Source: Syntrophomonadaceae bacterium (GTDB taxonomy: Bacteria > Bacillota > DSM-12270 > Thermacetogeniales > Thermacetogeniaceae). From it: a stretch of DNA of 38,918 nt. Below are positions 1 to 9,073 of this stretch, one piece after another. Position numbers and translations under genes: made by a program. Within the stretch, counting starts at the first letter, position 1, and every line of letters begins with the position of its first letter. The DNA is taken from contig DUMY01000166.1 in NCBI GenBank assembly GCA_012839645.1, positions 1-38,918 of the forward strand. The letters are read 5' to 3'. The notes beneath the pieces are model-generated. The model did no database searches. It was not told the origin of the DNA and worked only from the letters and a program-made list of their open reading frames with translations.

Positions 1-2
1 AC

Positions 3-3000
3 ATGGAGTTTTTAATGCTTGAAGGAGCCAATGGCAGGGGGATGAGCATCCGCGCACTCATGGAACTGGCCAACATGCTGGAGGCAGATCTGGCTATTTT
101 GGCCGCGGACATCATCGGCAAGGGGGCAGGGCTGCAGCCGGGATCGATACAGCGCATGCTGAAACCGCTCCAATATGGATATGACCTGGTTCTCACCTCT
201 TTCCGCAGGCAGTACTTCGAGGATCTGTTAGGAAAACTCTTCCTTGGGCCCCTCCTGGAAACTTTTTTCGGATACAGGATTTCCGATACCATCAGCGGTA
301 CCTATGCCATTTCCCACGATATGGTGGAAGAGTACTGTACAGCCATCAAGTTCTGGGTTGATCAGACCCAGGGTTTTGGCATCGACCCCTGGCTGATCAC
401 AACAGCGATCATCCAACACAGAAAGATATGCGAAGTGCCCTTAGGATTCAGGATGGAATATGCGTCCCTAGATAAGGTATCTTATGTTTTTAAGGATTTT
501 GCAGAATATATGTTTGAATGTATCAGGCGGGAGGACGAATACTGGAAAGAAAAGAGGGTTGTATTGCGTTCACCGGATATCTACGGATTGGAGCCCCACC
601 AGGATATTCCTGTGGCTCAGACCTATGATACCAGAGCACTGATTCACTTTTTTAGAAATGGATTCAACCAGTACCGCGACCTATTAGCCACTGCATGCCC
701 AGAAGAATTATTTGTAGCACTGGAGCGCACTGTCACATCACCTACCCGGGACTTTCACCTAGATGGGAGAACCTGGGCGAACACCGTATACAGCCTCCTC
801 TCCCACTACAGTTTTGCCCCGGACGCAAAAAAAGAAGATGTCTTGGAAGCCCTCACTGCAGTTTTCTGCGGAAGAATGGCTGGATTCCTGGAGCACCTGG
901 AAGCTCTCCAGGAAGAACTGTCCAGCGAAAAAAGCACTTACGCGGCTGCTATTCTTTCCAGCCGCGCAGAAAGCAAAAAGGATGAGCAGCGAAGGTTCTT
1001 CCTGCATGGCAGCCTCAACTTCATCAGGCAGTGGAAAGAAAAATCATGGAAACACAAACCTCCTCTTATCCCTGCCGACTACCTGGAGTTTATTCCCGGC
1101 AAACCGATAGTCCTTCCCAAGTACATTAAATGGCGAGGAGACCAGGAGATCTGGACAGCGGATCTCTTTAACAGACTCCAGACACGCTACACCGAAAAAT
1201 TTCATGACTTTTTGGAAAATGATCTCCTCATATCTGCAGATTCCAGCTCTGCAGCCATCACCTCCCGATTAGAAGAGTTTATGGAAGAGCTGGAAGAGAC
1301 AATGGATCGCCTGTCCCCTGGAAATGTATATACAGAGGAAGGCACCAGGGAAGCTGTCCAAGGAATCTTTCAGTTAATCGGCTATCCAAAAATTTTCGGC
1401 ATTAAAGAGGATATTCTCGAGGAAGCCCTAATCAGGTTCCCTCCTTTAAATATAATGATCCCGGAGGGCTGCCATACACCACGTGAGCTATTGGACAAAA
1501 TGCTTCCCCGGGATGCGATTACCCTTGCCAACCTGATTGAAACAAGAAAATGGGCAGACCGAACACTCCTTTGGATATTAGAGAACCTGAAGCCGGAGGA
1601 CATGGAAGAAGTAGAGCTCAAACCCCTCATCTTGGGAGACAGCTTCATGGGAGGAACATTCAAACTGGGTAAGATCTCTGATCTAAACAAGCTGACGACG
1701 AGACAGGTAATCAGCCCCTTGAGCAAAGGGGTAGGAGGCAAATATCCCAAACTGCGCTTCTTCCTCTTTATCGGCAGGCAGATCATGATCGCCCAGAATT
1801 ATTCACTTTTATATAAAACCTATGCCAGAGAGAGAAGAAACCTGGGATTAAAAATTCGCAACTCTCTCATCGGGCGCTTTGAATCGACTCCCTTTTCCGC
1901 TTATAACATTTTTGAAAACTACCACCACCGTGCACTAATCAGAACTGCACGCATTCTGGCACAGAAAATGACACTGACCGGACATGCGGGTGAGGCGCAA
2001 ATGCTGAAAGCCATGTGTGATGGCTACGGGGTGAGCCAAGTTCTTGAGGATGGGACATTTATTCCCTGCTCCTCCTGGAGTTGGGCTAGCTACAGTTACA
2101 AGGGTGGAACAGGAATCCCTACCCCCATGTCTTCCCATGTGGAAGAAAGGTGGTTCAACCACGACTTCCTGGAGGAAATCCATGCCGAACTGGGCTTTGA
2201 CCCCGGTGCAATCATGCAGCGAATTGCCCAGTCCATCGGAGACGGAAAAGCCGATGATGACCTGCTGGATGTCCTCCTGGGTATCAAACCCAAGGATGTC
2301 ACAGTAGTGGTGCAGGAAACCCAGGACTATCCGCCGGCAAAGCCATTGGTACGCTATCCGGGCAACCCTATTCTCAATCCCATCAAAGATAACCCCTGGG
2401 AAAGCAGGTATGTGTTGAATGCTGCAGCAGTGCGGATCAAGGATAAAGTCTATCTTCTGTACAGGGCTTACGGGGATGATGAGGTTTCCCGCATCGGATT
2501 AGCTGTCACAGATGGCTATCGTGTCCTGGAGCGGCTCCCGGAACCAATCTTTGTACCACAGACAGAACAGGAAAAAAAGGGAGTGGAGGACCCGCGGGTG
2601 GTGATCATCGGCGATGAGCTCTACATGCTTTATACCGCCTATGACGGGGTAATCGCCCAGATCGCTGCAGCCTCTATTTCCATTGATGACTTCGTCAACA
2701 AGAGATTTTACAGATGGAAGCGCAGAGGGCTTGCCTTCCAGGATATCTGGGATAAGGATGCCTTCCTCTTCCCGGAAAAGATCAATGACAAATATATCAT
2801 TTACCACCGCATCGAACCCAGCATCTGGGTATCCTATATGGATAAGCTGGAGTTTCCTGCTCCTAAAGAGGGCCATTCGATCATCATGGGGCCGCGCCCC
2901 GGTAAGATGTGGGACTTCCTGAAGATCGGTGCGGGTTCTCAGCCAATCAAAACAAAATACGGCTGGCTAATGATCTATCATGGGGTTGATAAAGAAAGGG

Positions 3001-3311
3001 TCTACAGGTTAGGAGTGATGCTGGTTCCATTGGATAATCCGGAACGAGTCATTTACCGCTCCCCCAACCCCATCCTCTCTCCGGAAACCGAACATGAAAT
3101 CGGCATACCCGGGGAAACCTGGATCCCCAATGTCGTCTTCACCTGTGGAGCTGTTCCAGCTGAAGACAAAGAGATCCTCGATGCAGATGATGAGATCCTG
3201 GTTTACTATGGTGCAGCAGACACCTATATGTGCCTGGCAACAGGACGTGTGGGTGATTTGATACCAAAAGAAATAAGAAAGGAATTTGAAAGACTAACGA
3301 CTAACCACTAA
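3..3311 (+). CDS. GT2-like glycosyltransferase / GH130 phosphorylase-like fusion (5' partial)
   Basis: The visible 1102 residues carry two recognisable modules. Residues about 1-200 resemble the later part of a GT-A (family 2/81-like) glycosyltransferase (EGANGRGMSIRALMELAN, then AILAADI where a metal-binding acidic motif is expected). The first nucleotide-binding strand is missing, so the gene very probably begins left of the window and the ATG at 3 is internal. Residues about 200-770 are a largely helical middle I cannot assign. Residues about 780-1090 form a five-bladed-propeller GH130-like domain (YPGNPILNP; GVEDPRVV with Glu862-Asp863, Asp being the family's general acid). Known GH130 enzymes phosphorolyse or hydrolyse beta-mannosides, releasing mannose-1-phosphate when phosphorolytic. 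No signal peptide or membrane segment is seen. The last residues (LTTNH) lie in a dispersed repeat, and the gene overlaps the convergent gene by 4 bp. Substrate is inferred, not shown. Confidence 0.72.
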   Translation: MEFLMLEGANGRGMSIRALMELANMLEADLAILAADIIGKGAGLQPGSIQRMLKPLQYGYDLVLTSFRRQYFEDLLGKLFLGPLLETFFGYRISDTISGTYAISHDMVEEYCTAIKFWVDQTQGFGIDPWLITTAIIQHRKICEVPLGFRMEYASLDKVSYVFKDFAEYMFECIRREDEYWKEKRVVLRSPDIYGLEPHQDIPVAQTYDTRALIHFFRNGFNQYRDLLATACPEELFVALERTVTSPTRDFHLDGRTWANTVYSLLSHYSFAPDAKKEDVLEALTAVFCGRMAGFLEHLEALQEELSSEKSTYAAAILSSRAESKKDEQRRFFLHGSLNFIRQWKEKSWKHKPPLIPADYLEFIPGKPIVLPKYIKWRGDQEIWTADLFNRLQTRYTEKFHDFLENDLLISADSSSAAITSRLEEFMEELEETMDRLSPGNVYTEEGTREAVQGIFQLIGYPKIFGIKEDILEEALIRFPPLNIMIPEGCHTPRELLDKMLPRDAITLANLIETRKWADRTLLWILENLKPEDMEEVELKPLILGDSFMGGTFKLGKISDLNKLTTRQVISPLSKGVGGKYPKLRFFLFIGRQIMIAQNYSLLYKTYARERRNLGLKIRNSLIGRFESTPFSAYNIFENYHHRALIRTARILAQKMTLTGHAGEAQMLKAMCDGYGVSQVLEDGTFIPCSSWSWASYSYKGGTGIPTPMSSHVEERWFNHDFLEEIHAELGFDPGAIMQRIAQSIGDGKADDDLLDVLLGIKPKDVTVVVQETQDYPPAKPLVRYPGNPILNPIKDNPWESRYVLNAAAVRIKDKVYLLYRAYGDDEVSRIGLAVTDGYRVLERLPEPIFVPQTEQEKKGVEDPRVVIIGDELYMLYTAYDGVIAQIAAASISIDDFVNKRFYRWKRRGLAFQDIWDKDAFLFPEKINDKYIIYHRIEPSIWVSYMDKLEFPAPKEGHSIIMGPRPGKMWDFLKIGAGSQPIKTKYGWLMIYHGVDKERVYRLGVMLVPLDNPERVIYRSPNPILSPETEHEIGIPGETWIPNVVFTCGAVPAEDKEILDADDEILVYYGAADTYMCLATGRVGDLIPKEIRKEFERLTTNH

Positions 3312-4669
3312 CAACGGCCATAGTCATCCTCCAAGCGCACAATATCATCCTCACCGAAGTAACTCCCTGTCTGGGTTTCAATGAAGACCAGCGGTGTTTT
3401 CCCCGGATTAGCCATCCGGTGCGCTGCCTCCTGAGGAATATCCACAGACTGCCCCGTGGTGAGAGGTATATCTTTCCCATCAAGGGTTACTAAAGCCTCT
3501 CCAGATACCACAAACCAGTGCTCCCGCCTTTTGAAGTGCTTCTGGTAGCTTAAGCGCTTATCAGGGTTGACGGTGATCCTCTTGACCTTGTGGTCCGGAG
3601 CATCCAACAAGACTTCCCAGCGCCCCCAGGGTGTGTTCGCATAACGCAACCTGGGTTTTTCCTTTTCCAAGATGATCCTATAGACATCCAAATAATCGTT
3701 CACCATGCGCTCCCTGCTGAAACGATTCTCTACCCACTGCCGGCAGGCTCCGCGGTCGAGCTCCGGGATCTTGCTCAGTGCTTCCACTGCCTGATCAATG
3801 CTGTTGACCAGGAAGCCTGATTCCTGATCCTTGATCACCTCAGGCATCGACCCCTTATTGAAAGCCACCACCGGCGTACCACAGGCCATGGCCTCAACAA
3901 CACTCAAGCCAAAGGGTTCTTCAAAATTAATGGGATGTAGAAGAGCATAGGCTCCACCTAACATCAGATTTCTCTTCTCCGGCCCCACATACCCCGCATA
4001 GATGACCCGCTGTTGATCAATCTGAGATCTCACCTGCTCCCGGTAGTACTCCTCATCCTGGATAATTCCGGCGATGATCAGCTTCATCTGAAACCTGCGG
4101 GCAATCTCAATGGCCTCACAGGTGCCCTTATCCGGATGAATGCGCCCAAAATAGAGCAGGTAATCCCCTCTTTCCGGTGCAAATTCAAAGGACTCCAGAT
4201 CGATACCATGATAAACAGTTGCCAGGTACGGGAGTTCCGGGCTGCGATCCGCATTGCTGATGGAGACATAATAACTCCGATCACTGTACTCCTGATAAAC
4301 CGGGAGGATCTGCTGTGAGGAAAAGCCGTGGATGGTGGTGACCATCGGTGTCTTCACCAACCTGCTGTACGTCAGAGGCAGGAAATCAAAATGATTATGA
4401 ATCAGATCATATTTTTCAGCCTGTTCAAAGAGGTGAGCGATGTGCAGGGCTTCCCAGACCTTAGGATCCAGTGAGTCATCCTCTTCATAGGAGGTTTTAC
4501 TGATGTATTCCAATTTCGCCGCAGTCTGGGAGTCCCCGGTAGCAAACAGGGTGACATCCACCCCCCTTTCCACCAGGCCCTCACAAAGAAGTGAAACCAC
4601 CCTCTCCCAGGGCCCATAATGCCTCGGGGGTGTTCTCCATGCTATCGGCGATAATAATGCAATCTTCAT
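3308..4669 (-). CDS. GT4 glycosyltransferase fused to type II mannose-6-phosphate isomerase cupin
   Basis: 453 residues. The N-terminal about 340 are a GT-B, family 4 glycosyltransferase (MKIALLSPIAW start, Gly-rich N-loop, YFGRIHPDKG, and EPFGLSVVEAMACGTPVV, the E-x7-E donor-binding motif). The C-terminal about 110 match the cupin domain of type II mannose-6-phosphate isomerase/ManC: PWGRWEVL, LSYQKHFKRREHW (metal-binding His and Glu), VVSGEALVTLDGK, IPQEAAHRM and FGEDDIVRLEDDYGR. The start was set at 4669 because AGGAGAGG lies 5 nt upstream; an ATG at 4696 would read through a 27-bp repeat. The cupin suggests coupling of fructose-6-P/mannose-6-P interconversion, or sugar binding, to transfer of a mannosyl unit; this is inference. 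It is the last gene of the minus-strand glycan run, 272 bp after the GH5-like gene. Confidence 0.8.
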   Translation of the reverse strand: MKIALLSPIAWRTPPRHYGPWERVVSLLCEGLVERGVDVTLFATGDSQTAAKLEYISKTSYEEDDSLDPKVWEALHIAHLFEQAEKYDLIHNHFDFLPLTYSRLVKTPMVTTIHGFSSQQILPVYQEYSDRSYYVSISNADRSPELPYLATVYHGIDLESFEFAPERGDYLLYFGRIHPDKGTCEAIEIARRFQMKLIIAGIIQDEEYYREQVRSQIDQQRVIYAGYVGPEKRNLMLGGAYALLHPINFEEPFGLSVVEAMACGTPVVAFNKGSMPEVIKDQESGFLVNSIDQAVEALSKIPELDRGACRQWVENRFSRERMVNDYLDVYRIILEKEKPRLRYANTPWGRWEVLLDAPDHKVKRITVNPDKRLSYQKHFKRREHWFVVSGEALVTLDGKDIPLTTGQSVDIPQEAAHRMANPGKTPLVFIETQTGSYFGEDDIVRLEDDYGRC

Positions 4670-4689
4670 AAATCCTCTCCTCCATTCAG

Positions 4690-4716
4690 AGATCACGGGG
4701 ACGGTTCTCTTGATCT
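4690..4716 (+). repeat. 27-bp REP-like palindrome, copy 1
   Basis: Imperfect palindrome with ends AGATCA and TGATCT and core GGGGACGGTT. The same 27-bp length and core recur at 14395, 22770 and 35121. It lies 20 bp upstream of the GT4-cupin start. Elements of this form are usually spread by RAYT (Y1) transposases; none is visible here. Confidence 0.75.
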
Positions 4717-4723
4717 CTCAGAC

Positions 4724-4764
4724 ATCTATTCCCACTTCCAACATCCCGCTTCCCACATCTCATT
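4724..4764 (-). repeat. Dispersed GGAAGTGGGA-type intergenic repeat, copy 1
   Basis: On the minus strand this is a purine-rich run built of TGGGAAG / TTGGAAG units, ending GGGAATAGATG. A near-identical copy lies at 14886-14929 and a shorter one at 9189-9224. Function unknown. Confidence 0.7.
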
Positions 4765-4941
4765 TTGAACGGTTCTCCTGATCCCTGTGTAAATGCATCA
4801 AGTTTGATTTGAGACATAGCAAAATACACTGGGACTATCCTCCTTGCATACTACTCTCGGAATTTGGTGCGGTCTCCGTATTCACCATATTAAGGAAGCA
4901 TGCACAAAAACCGTCCTCACCTTATCATCTTTTTCCAACGA

Positions 4942-6156
4942 CTAACAACCAACCACCAACCACTCATTATAGAGTCTTATTAGTTCGGAAAGCGGGTTAT
5001 CATAGAACCGCTGCGGGTCCTCCCCTTTCAGCCAGGAGACCTCCCCGGCAGCACATGCATCACAACACACATCACAGTCCGCTGAATCCTTCATTTCTTT
5101 CGCAAATTCCTGAAAAACACTCACTGCTTTTTTGTGGCTGCCATCAGCCTTAAATAAACCAAAGTACCTTTCGTGGGGATTTTCCTTTAAAGGAGGTTTC
5201 CCAAAGAGGTGCGGTTGGTAGTCACTGTAACACCAGGCAAAGGCACCCCACATGCCCGCTTCCCGTAAAAGGTGCAAGGCTTTGCGATAATACAGTGCAC
5301 CCCCTTCTTCTATTTCCCCGGGAAACTCCTGCTGCAGTATCTGATCAGATACCCCGAATTCCTGAAAAAGAACCCTTTTACCCCCCAGCCAGTTTGTGAT
5401 CAACCCCAGAAAAGGGAGCACCTTTGTATCAAGGGGGTGGTCCACCCAGTCCAGGTAGAAAGGATAGCCGTGCATACACAAAAAATCACAGTAAAGAGCG
5501 GCATCAGCCGGCCCCAGCTTGCGGTCCTCCTCCAGATCCTCCGCATGAAGGCCGATGGTAACCGGGACATCGTGAACCCCTTTCAGTTCCCCCACCACAG
5601 CTGCCAACCAATCCCTGGCTGCCTGTCGATTAGGAGGAATAACACAATTAGAGGATTCATTGCCCAAGTCATACCCCCACAGAGCCGGGTGACCCTTGAG
5701 TACCTGTGCAACCTCCCGGCACTGCAGCTTCTGGGCTTTAATGATTTCCCGGTCACTGTAATAATTCCGGATCTCTAGATGACTCAGCTTACCACTGCTC
5801 ATCACCGGAAAACGCCCCTGAGCAGGCCCACCCAGCATCCACTCCGGCATCCAGTTGACTCCGCTCATATGTCCGCAGAAAAAAGTAGGCTGAATCAATA
5901 TCTTACAGTTGGCAGCCACCTCAGCAACAGCAACCAGGTGGTTCAGACACCTGGTGGAAATTTTGTGGGGTGTGGGCTGGAAGTCCTCCCAAGCAAGAAA
6001 AACCCGAACAACCTGAAACCCAGCATCCGCCAATCTGCAAAAATCCTGCTCTACCTCAGCAGCCTCGAAATCCTGCCACCAGTACATAGCCTTGCCTGCA
6101 GGCCAGTAATTAACACCGAGTGGGAATTGCAGCTGCCTCACTCCCTCCTGCTTCAC
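4942..6156 (-). CDS. GH5-like glycosidase (beta-mannanase/cellulase fold), cytosolic
   Basis: 404 residues with the hallmarks of a clan GH-A (beta/alpha)8 retaining glycosidase: GVNYWP near the N-terminus, VVRVFLAWEDFQP, WGYDLGNESSN with the Asn166-Glu167 acid/base pair, and VLFQEFGVSD with Glu266 as nucleophile. It resembles endo-beta-1,4-mannanase-type proteins (COG3934-like). There is no signal peptide, so it probably acts inside the cell. The start is GTG at 6156, overlapping the upstream gene by 47 bp; the ribosome binding site is weak, and a GTG at 6141 behind GGAGG is too close to it to be a better choice. The last residues (EWLVVGC) are encoded by a dispersed repeat, so the natural C-terminus may have been altered. 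Substrate unproven; mannose linkage is inferred from neighbours. Confidence 0.75.
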   Translation of the reverse strand: MKQEGVRQLQFPLGVNYWPAGKAMYWWQDFEAAEVEQDFCRLADAGFQVVRVFLAWEDFQPTPHKISTRCLNHLVAVAEVAANCKILIQPTFFCGHMSGVNWMPEWMLGGPAQGRFPVMSSGKLSHLEIRNYYSDREIIKAQKLQCREVAQVLKGHPALWGYDLGNESSNCVIPPNRQAARDWLAAVVGELKGVHDVPVTIGLHAEDLEEDRKLGPADAALYCDFLCMHGYPFYLDWVDHPLDTKVLPFLGLITNWLGGKRVLFQEFGVSDQILQQEFPGEIEEGGALYYRKALHLLREAGMWGAFAWCYSDYQPHLFGKPPLKENPHERYFGLFKADGSHKKAVSVFQEFAKEMKDSADCDVCCDACAAGEVSWLKGEDPQRFYDNPLSELIRLYNEWLVVGC

Positions 6157-7144
6157 TTTCCAGACTTTGCATTAACTGGGAACTATACAACCAGGAAAGC
6201 AGCGCTTCTGCTCCCTGGTTAAGGTTAACCCCCTGTGGGGTAAGAGCATCATAGCAGCCGCCGGTTTCCCGGTTATAAAGAGAGGCTTGATTGGTGTTTT
6301 TGCCTGTGTACCACTCCCAGGCAAGCCTGGCCAGCTCAAGATATTTATTTTCCCCTGTAACCAAGTAGGCTTCTTTCAAGGCCAACACCATGGAACAGGC
6401 ATCAACAGGCTGCTGGTCATAACGGGGAATTCTTTTACCCCTCTGCCACCAGCCCTTATTTCCTACAATATTCAAATAGCCCTCATCAAAAAGATTATCG
6501 CACAAGAAAGCCAGAGAATCCCTGGCAATGTTGCGTACCCTGCGGTTCCCACTTAAAGAATAGTAAGCGAACAGAGCTTGGGGGATAATACCATTGCAGT
6601 AAGTAACCTTATCCTCAAACCAGTACCAACCCCGGCCCTTGGATCTGTCATAAATGTAGACAAGATCATCACAAAACTCCTGAGCGGTTTTTACAGCAGC
6701 CCCACTCTCATAATTCGAAAGCTTTGTACAGCGGACAAGCCCTAAAAGGGCATACGCCCGGGATCGCGGGAACTCCAGCTGTGAAATATCAGGTAGTGCC
6801 TTTTCCAGCATCCCCCGGGCCAGCTTATTTACCTCTCCTAGGTCACAGGAGGCAGCTATGCTGCAGGCAAGAAACGCCCGCCCCTGGCAGTCTCCGGAAT
6901 CGAGATCTGTCAGATAGCGTTCCTGTACCTTGAGATTGCGCCACCTTCCATCGTGACGCTGGGAATCTTTCAAAAACCGCGCATACAGAAGAGCCAATCT
7001 CTCGTCTTCCTTGTTCAAGGCAACAAGGAGTGCCCTGGCATTATCATCGACCGTATGGCCGCTCTTTAAGTTTGGCTTATCCAAAACCGCAAACTGAATA
7101 ATCCCGGTACTGTCAGTCACCTTTTCCAGGTATTGATAATCCAT
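6110..7144 (-). CDS. Putative (alpha/alpha)6-barrel glycosidase-like protein
   Basis: 344 residues, no signal peptide. Motifs include TGIIQFA, HTVDDNARALLVAL (about 30-43), SGDCQGRAFLA, PRSRAYALLGL, a Trp-rich GRGWYWFED, PRYDQQPVDA and, near the end, GCYDAL followed by NLNQGAEALLSWL. From memory, this domain often occurs fused to the C-terminus of GT4 glycosyltransferases in other bacteria. Here it is a separate gene 6 bp behind the GT4 gene at 7151, which fits a split of that fusion. The repeated helix-turn pattern fits an (alpha/alpha)6 toroid. Catalysis has not been shown for this family to my knowledge. It overlaps the next gene by 47 bp, so the two are probably translationally coupled. 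Confidence 0.6.
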   Translation of the reverse strand: MDYQYLEKVTDSTGIIQFAVLDKPNLKSGHTVDDNARALLVALNKEDERLALLYARFLKDSQRHDGRWRNLKVQERYLTDLDSGDCQGRAFLACSIAASCDLGEVNKLARGMLEKALPDISQLEFPRSRAYALLGLVRCTKLSNYESGAAVKTAQEFCDDLVYIYDRSKGRGWYWFEDKVTYCNGIIPQALFAYYSLSGNRRVRNIARDSLAFLCDNLFDEGYLNIVGNKGWWQRGKRIPRYDQQPVDACSMVLALKEAYLVTGENKYLELARLAWEWYTGKNTNQASLYNRETGGCYDALTPQGVNLNQGAEALLSWLYSSQLMQSLESEAGGSEAAAIPTRC

Positions 7145-7150
7145 AACTGT

Positions 7151-8362
7151 CTACCCCCAACTGCCTTCTTTCTTAGCTGTAGCCATTAAACCGCCGCCAA
7201 TAGCCTTTTTCTTCATTATACCGGTCGCTACTGGTGGCTTCACCACTTCTCTAGCCAGATCCGCATAACGGACAGCAACACCAGGCCACCTAATGGTTTC
7301 ACCGTAAGATGAAGCCTTCTTTTCCAGCGACATCTTTAAACTCTGCTTGGAAAGCACCTTACCCATGAGTTTGCTCAAGGTCCCTGGTGCTGCCTCTGGT
7401 GCTACAAGCCCCATTCTTTGTTTTTTGAGCACATCAAGTGCATACTCATATGGTGTAGAAACGATGGCCCTCCCGCAGCCAACCGCATAAGCCAGAGTAC
7501 CGCTCACCGCCTGGTCACGATTTGGGTAAGGGCTGAGATAGACATCAGTCATATACAGGTAGTCCCCCAACTCCTCTACCTCTAGGAAATGATTGACAAA
7601 CTGAACATGCTTGTCTAACCCCATGTCAGCACACATCTCTATGAGTCCTTCCCGGTAGCTTTCACCCTCCTTTTCCAGCAAAACGGGATGTGTCTTCCCG
7701 GCAATAATATACAGCACATCCGGGTGCTTATCGACCAGTCTCTTTACTGCCTCGATGCCGATCTCCAATCCTTTGCTTGGACCGATCAAACCAAATGTGG
7801 TGATCACCTGCCTGCCTGTATACCCGTAAAGCATCTTCAACGCTTCCCTGTCTTTGCGCTCAAATGCAGGAACCCCGTGAGGGATAAGGGCTATCTTTTC
7901 CTCGGGGACACCGTATACTTTTTCTAACAGATGCGCTGAGCGCCTACTCATGCTGATTACAGCAGCCGCCTGCCGCGCTAGTATCTGCAGGATGACCCTC
8001 TGGCCAGGCATGGGGCGAGGCAAAACAGTATGTGTCACAAGCAGAAAAGGTTTTTCTAGATGGGTAACAAAATCAATCACAAACTCACCGTCACGGCCAC
8101 CGAAGATCCCGTATTCGTGCTGAAGGATCACCATCTGGATGTGTGGAGAATTGTTGATTAGGCGCGCTGCAGCAACATAATCTTCTTTAGCATCCTGCTG
8201 TATATCACAATAAACCTCAGCAGAATATGTATAGGGCTTGTCTGAAATAGCTGCAATCCATACCTTATGTCCAGCCTTCACCAAACTATCCCTCAGATCC
8301 TGGGAAAATGAAGCGAGACCACACTGTCTGGGGTAATAAGTACTCACATTAACAAAATTCAA
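7151..8362 (-). CDS. GT4 family glycosyltransferase
   Basis: 403 residues, GT-B fold. Visible features are NVSTYYPRQCGLASF (N-terminal loop), ILQHEYGIFGG, IPHGVP, TTFGLIGPSKGLEIGIEA at the start of the C-terminal Rossmann domain, and SPYPNRDQAVSGTLAYAVGCGRAIVSTP in place of the usual donor-site E-x7-E motif. I chose TTG at 8362 because GAAGGAG lies 9 nt upstream and the translation then begins at the family's usual first beta strand; ATG at 8389 has no such site. It is first in the minus-strand glycan run. A possible long leader with a promoter at about 9074-9102 lies upstream. Donor sugar is unknown; a mannosyl donor is an inference from the ManC-type cupin nearby. Confidence 0.8.
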   Translation of the reverse strand: MNFVNVSTYYPRQCGLASFSQDLRDSLVKAGHKVWIAAISDKPYTYSAEVYCDIQQDAKEDYVAAARLINNSPHIQMVILQHEYGIFGGRDGEFVIDFVTHLEKPFLLVTHTVLPRPMPGQRVILQILARQAAAVISMSRRSAHLLEKVYGVPEEKIALIPHGVPAFERKDREALKMLYGYTGRQVITTFGLIGPSKGLEIGIEAVKRLVDKHPDVLYIIAGKTHPVLLEKEGESYREGLIEMCADMGLDKHVQFVNHFLEVEELGDYLYMTDVYLSPYPNRDQAVSGTLAYAVGCGRAIVSTPYEYALDVLKKQRMGLVAPEAAPGTLSKLMGKVLSKQSLKMSLEKKASSYGETIRWPGVAVRYADLAREVVKPPVATGIMKKKAIGGGLMATAKKEGSWG

Positions 8363-8781
8363 ATAGATCGCTCCTTCCGCAATCATCAAAAAACGATACC
8401 AATAGAACTAACAGAAGACCTGAAGATAAAAAGATGTAACAAAATATCTGTGCCGAAGCACTTCACATCCTAACTTCGTCTGTAATTGCATCCTCTGCTG
8501 GTAAACTCATAAAACCACATAGAATAACACGGGCGAAAATGGAGGCCGGAAGCCAGATATCAGAGATCGGAAGTTACCAACTACTCCCTACTTGTTCCAT
8601 AACATTACATAATTTTGGCTCTGTTTTCACCCTGGCGGCATGGACATCCACCATGAATGGGTGTCTGATACATCTGATCTCACTGACAAGTCCATTCTGC
8701 CGTTATTCTCATAAACCTCACAACTTGGGCAACTACGGGCATCTACCCCGGAGAAAGAGATAAAGTAGAGTGGTAGGTTGC

Positions 8782-8836
8782 TACAGGAGTTCCTCTTTTT
8801 TGGGTGTCCTGCGTATTTCAAAGGACGGCAACTCCT
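8782..8836 (-). ncRNA. Possible structured leader RNA element (unassigned)
   Basis: On the minus strand a 7-bp closing stem (AGGAGTT with AACTCCT) encloses an inner 5-bp hairpin (GTCCT/AGGAC). It lies about 240-290 nt downstream of a good promoter. Between them is GGAGAGAGCGGATGTTGG, which resembles the distal part of a T-box stem I, but no convincing T-box core or specifier follows. No U-run follows the hairpin. It could be a decayed T-box, an unknown RNA, or chance. Confidence 0.25.
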
Positions 8837-9073
8837 ATTGCTGTCATAATGATAGGCATCTATGTGGGATTTTACTAGAAATGAAGGATTTACTCATAAA
8901 CTGTCATTACTGTTTGCCGAATGCAGCTGCTATTACAGGTAGCCGATAAATTACTCCTCCGGTGAACCAGATCTCTGACCAACATCCGCTCTCTCCACCT
9001 GTTAGCATTCTGCCATATTAAAAAATAGAGCGTATACTTAGGACATTCGCTCCACGCGAAACACATTAGCTAC

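Larger units (their letters stand above)
4670..4941. other. Intergenic region with dispersed repeats
   Basis: No gene seen. It contains a 27-bp palindrome (4690-4716), a pyrimidine-rich element (4724-4764) also present at 14886-14929, a partial palindrome (about 4767-4787) and the start of an ACTAACCACC-type element that runs into the end of the GH5-like gene. No good promoter was found. Confidence 0.6.

Noticed and set aside
4809..6222. Several long plus-strand frames opposite the glycan genes
   Set aside because: They are shadows of the minus-strand genes, which have catalytic motifs and better starts.
8539..8821. Short open frames on both strands (64-74 codons) upstream of the glycan genes
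   Set aside because: They overlap each other, lack ribosome binding sites and resemble no protein family I know.
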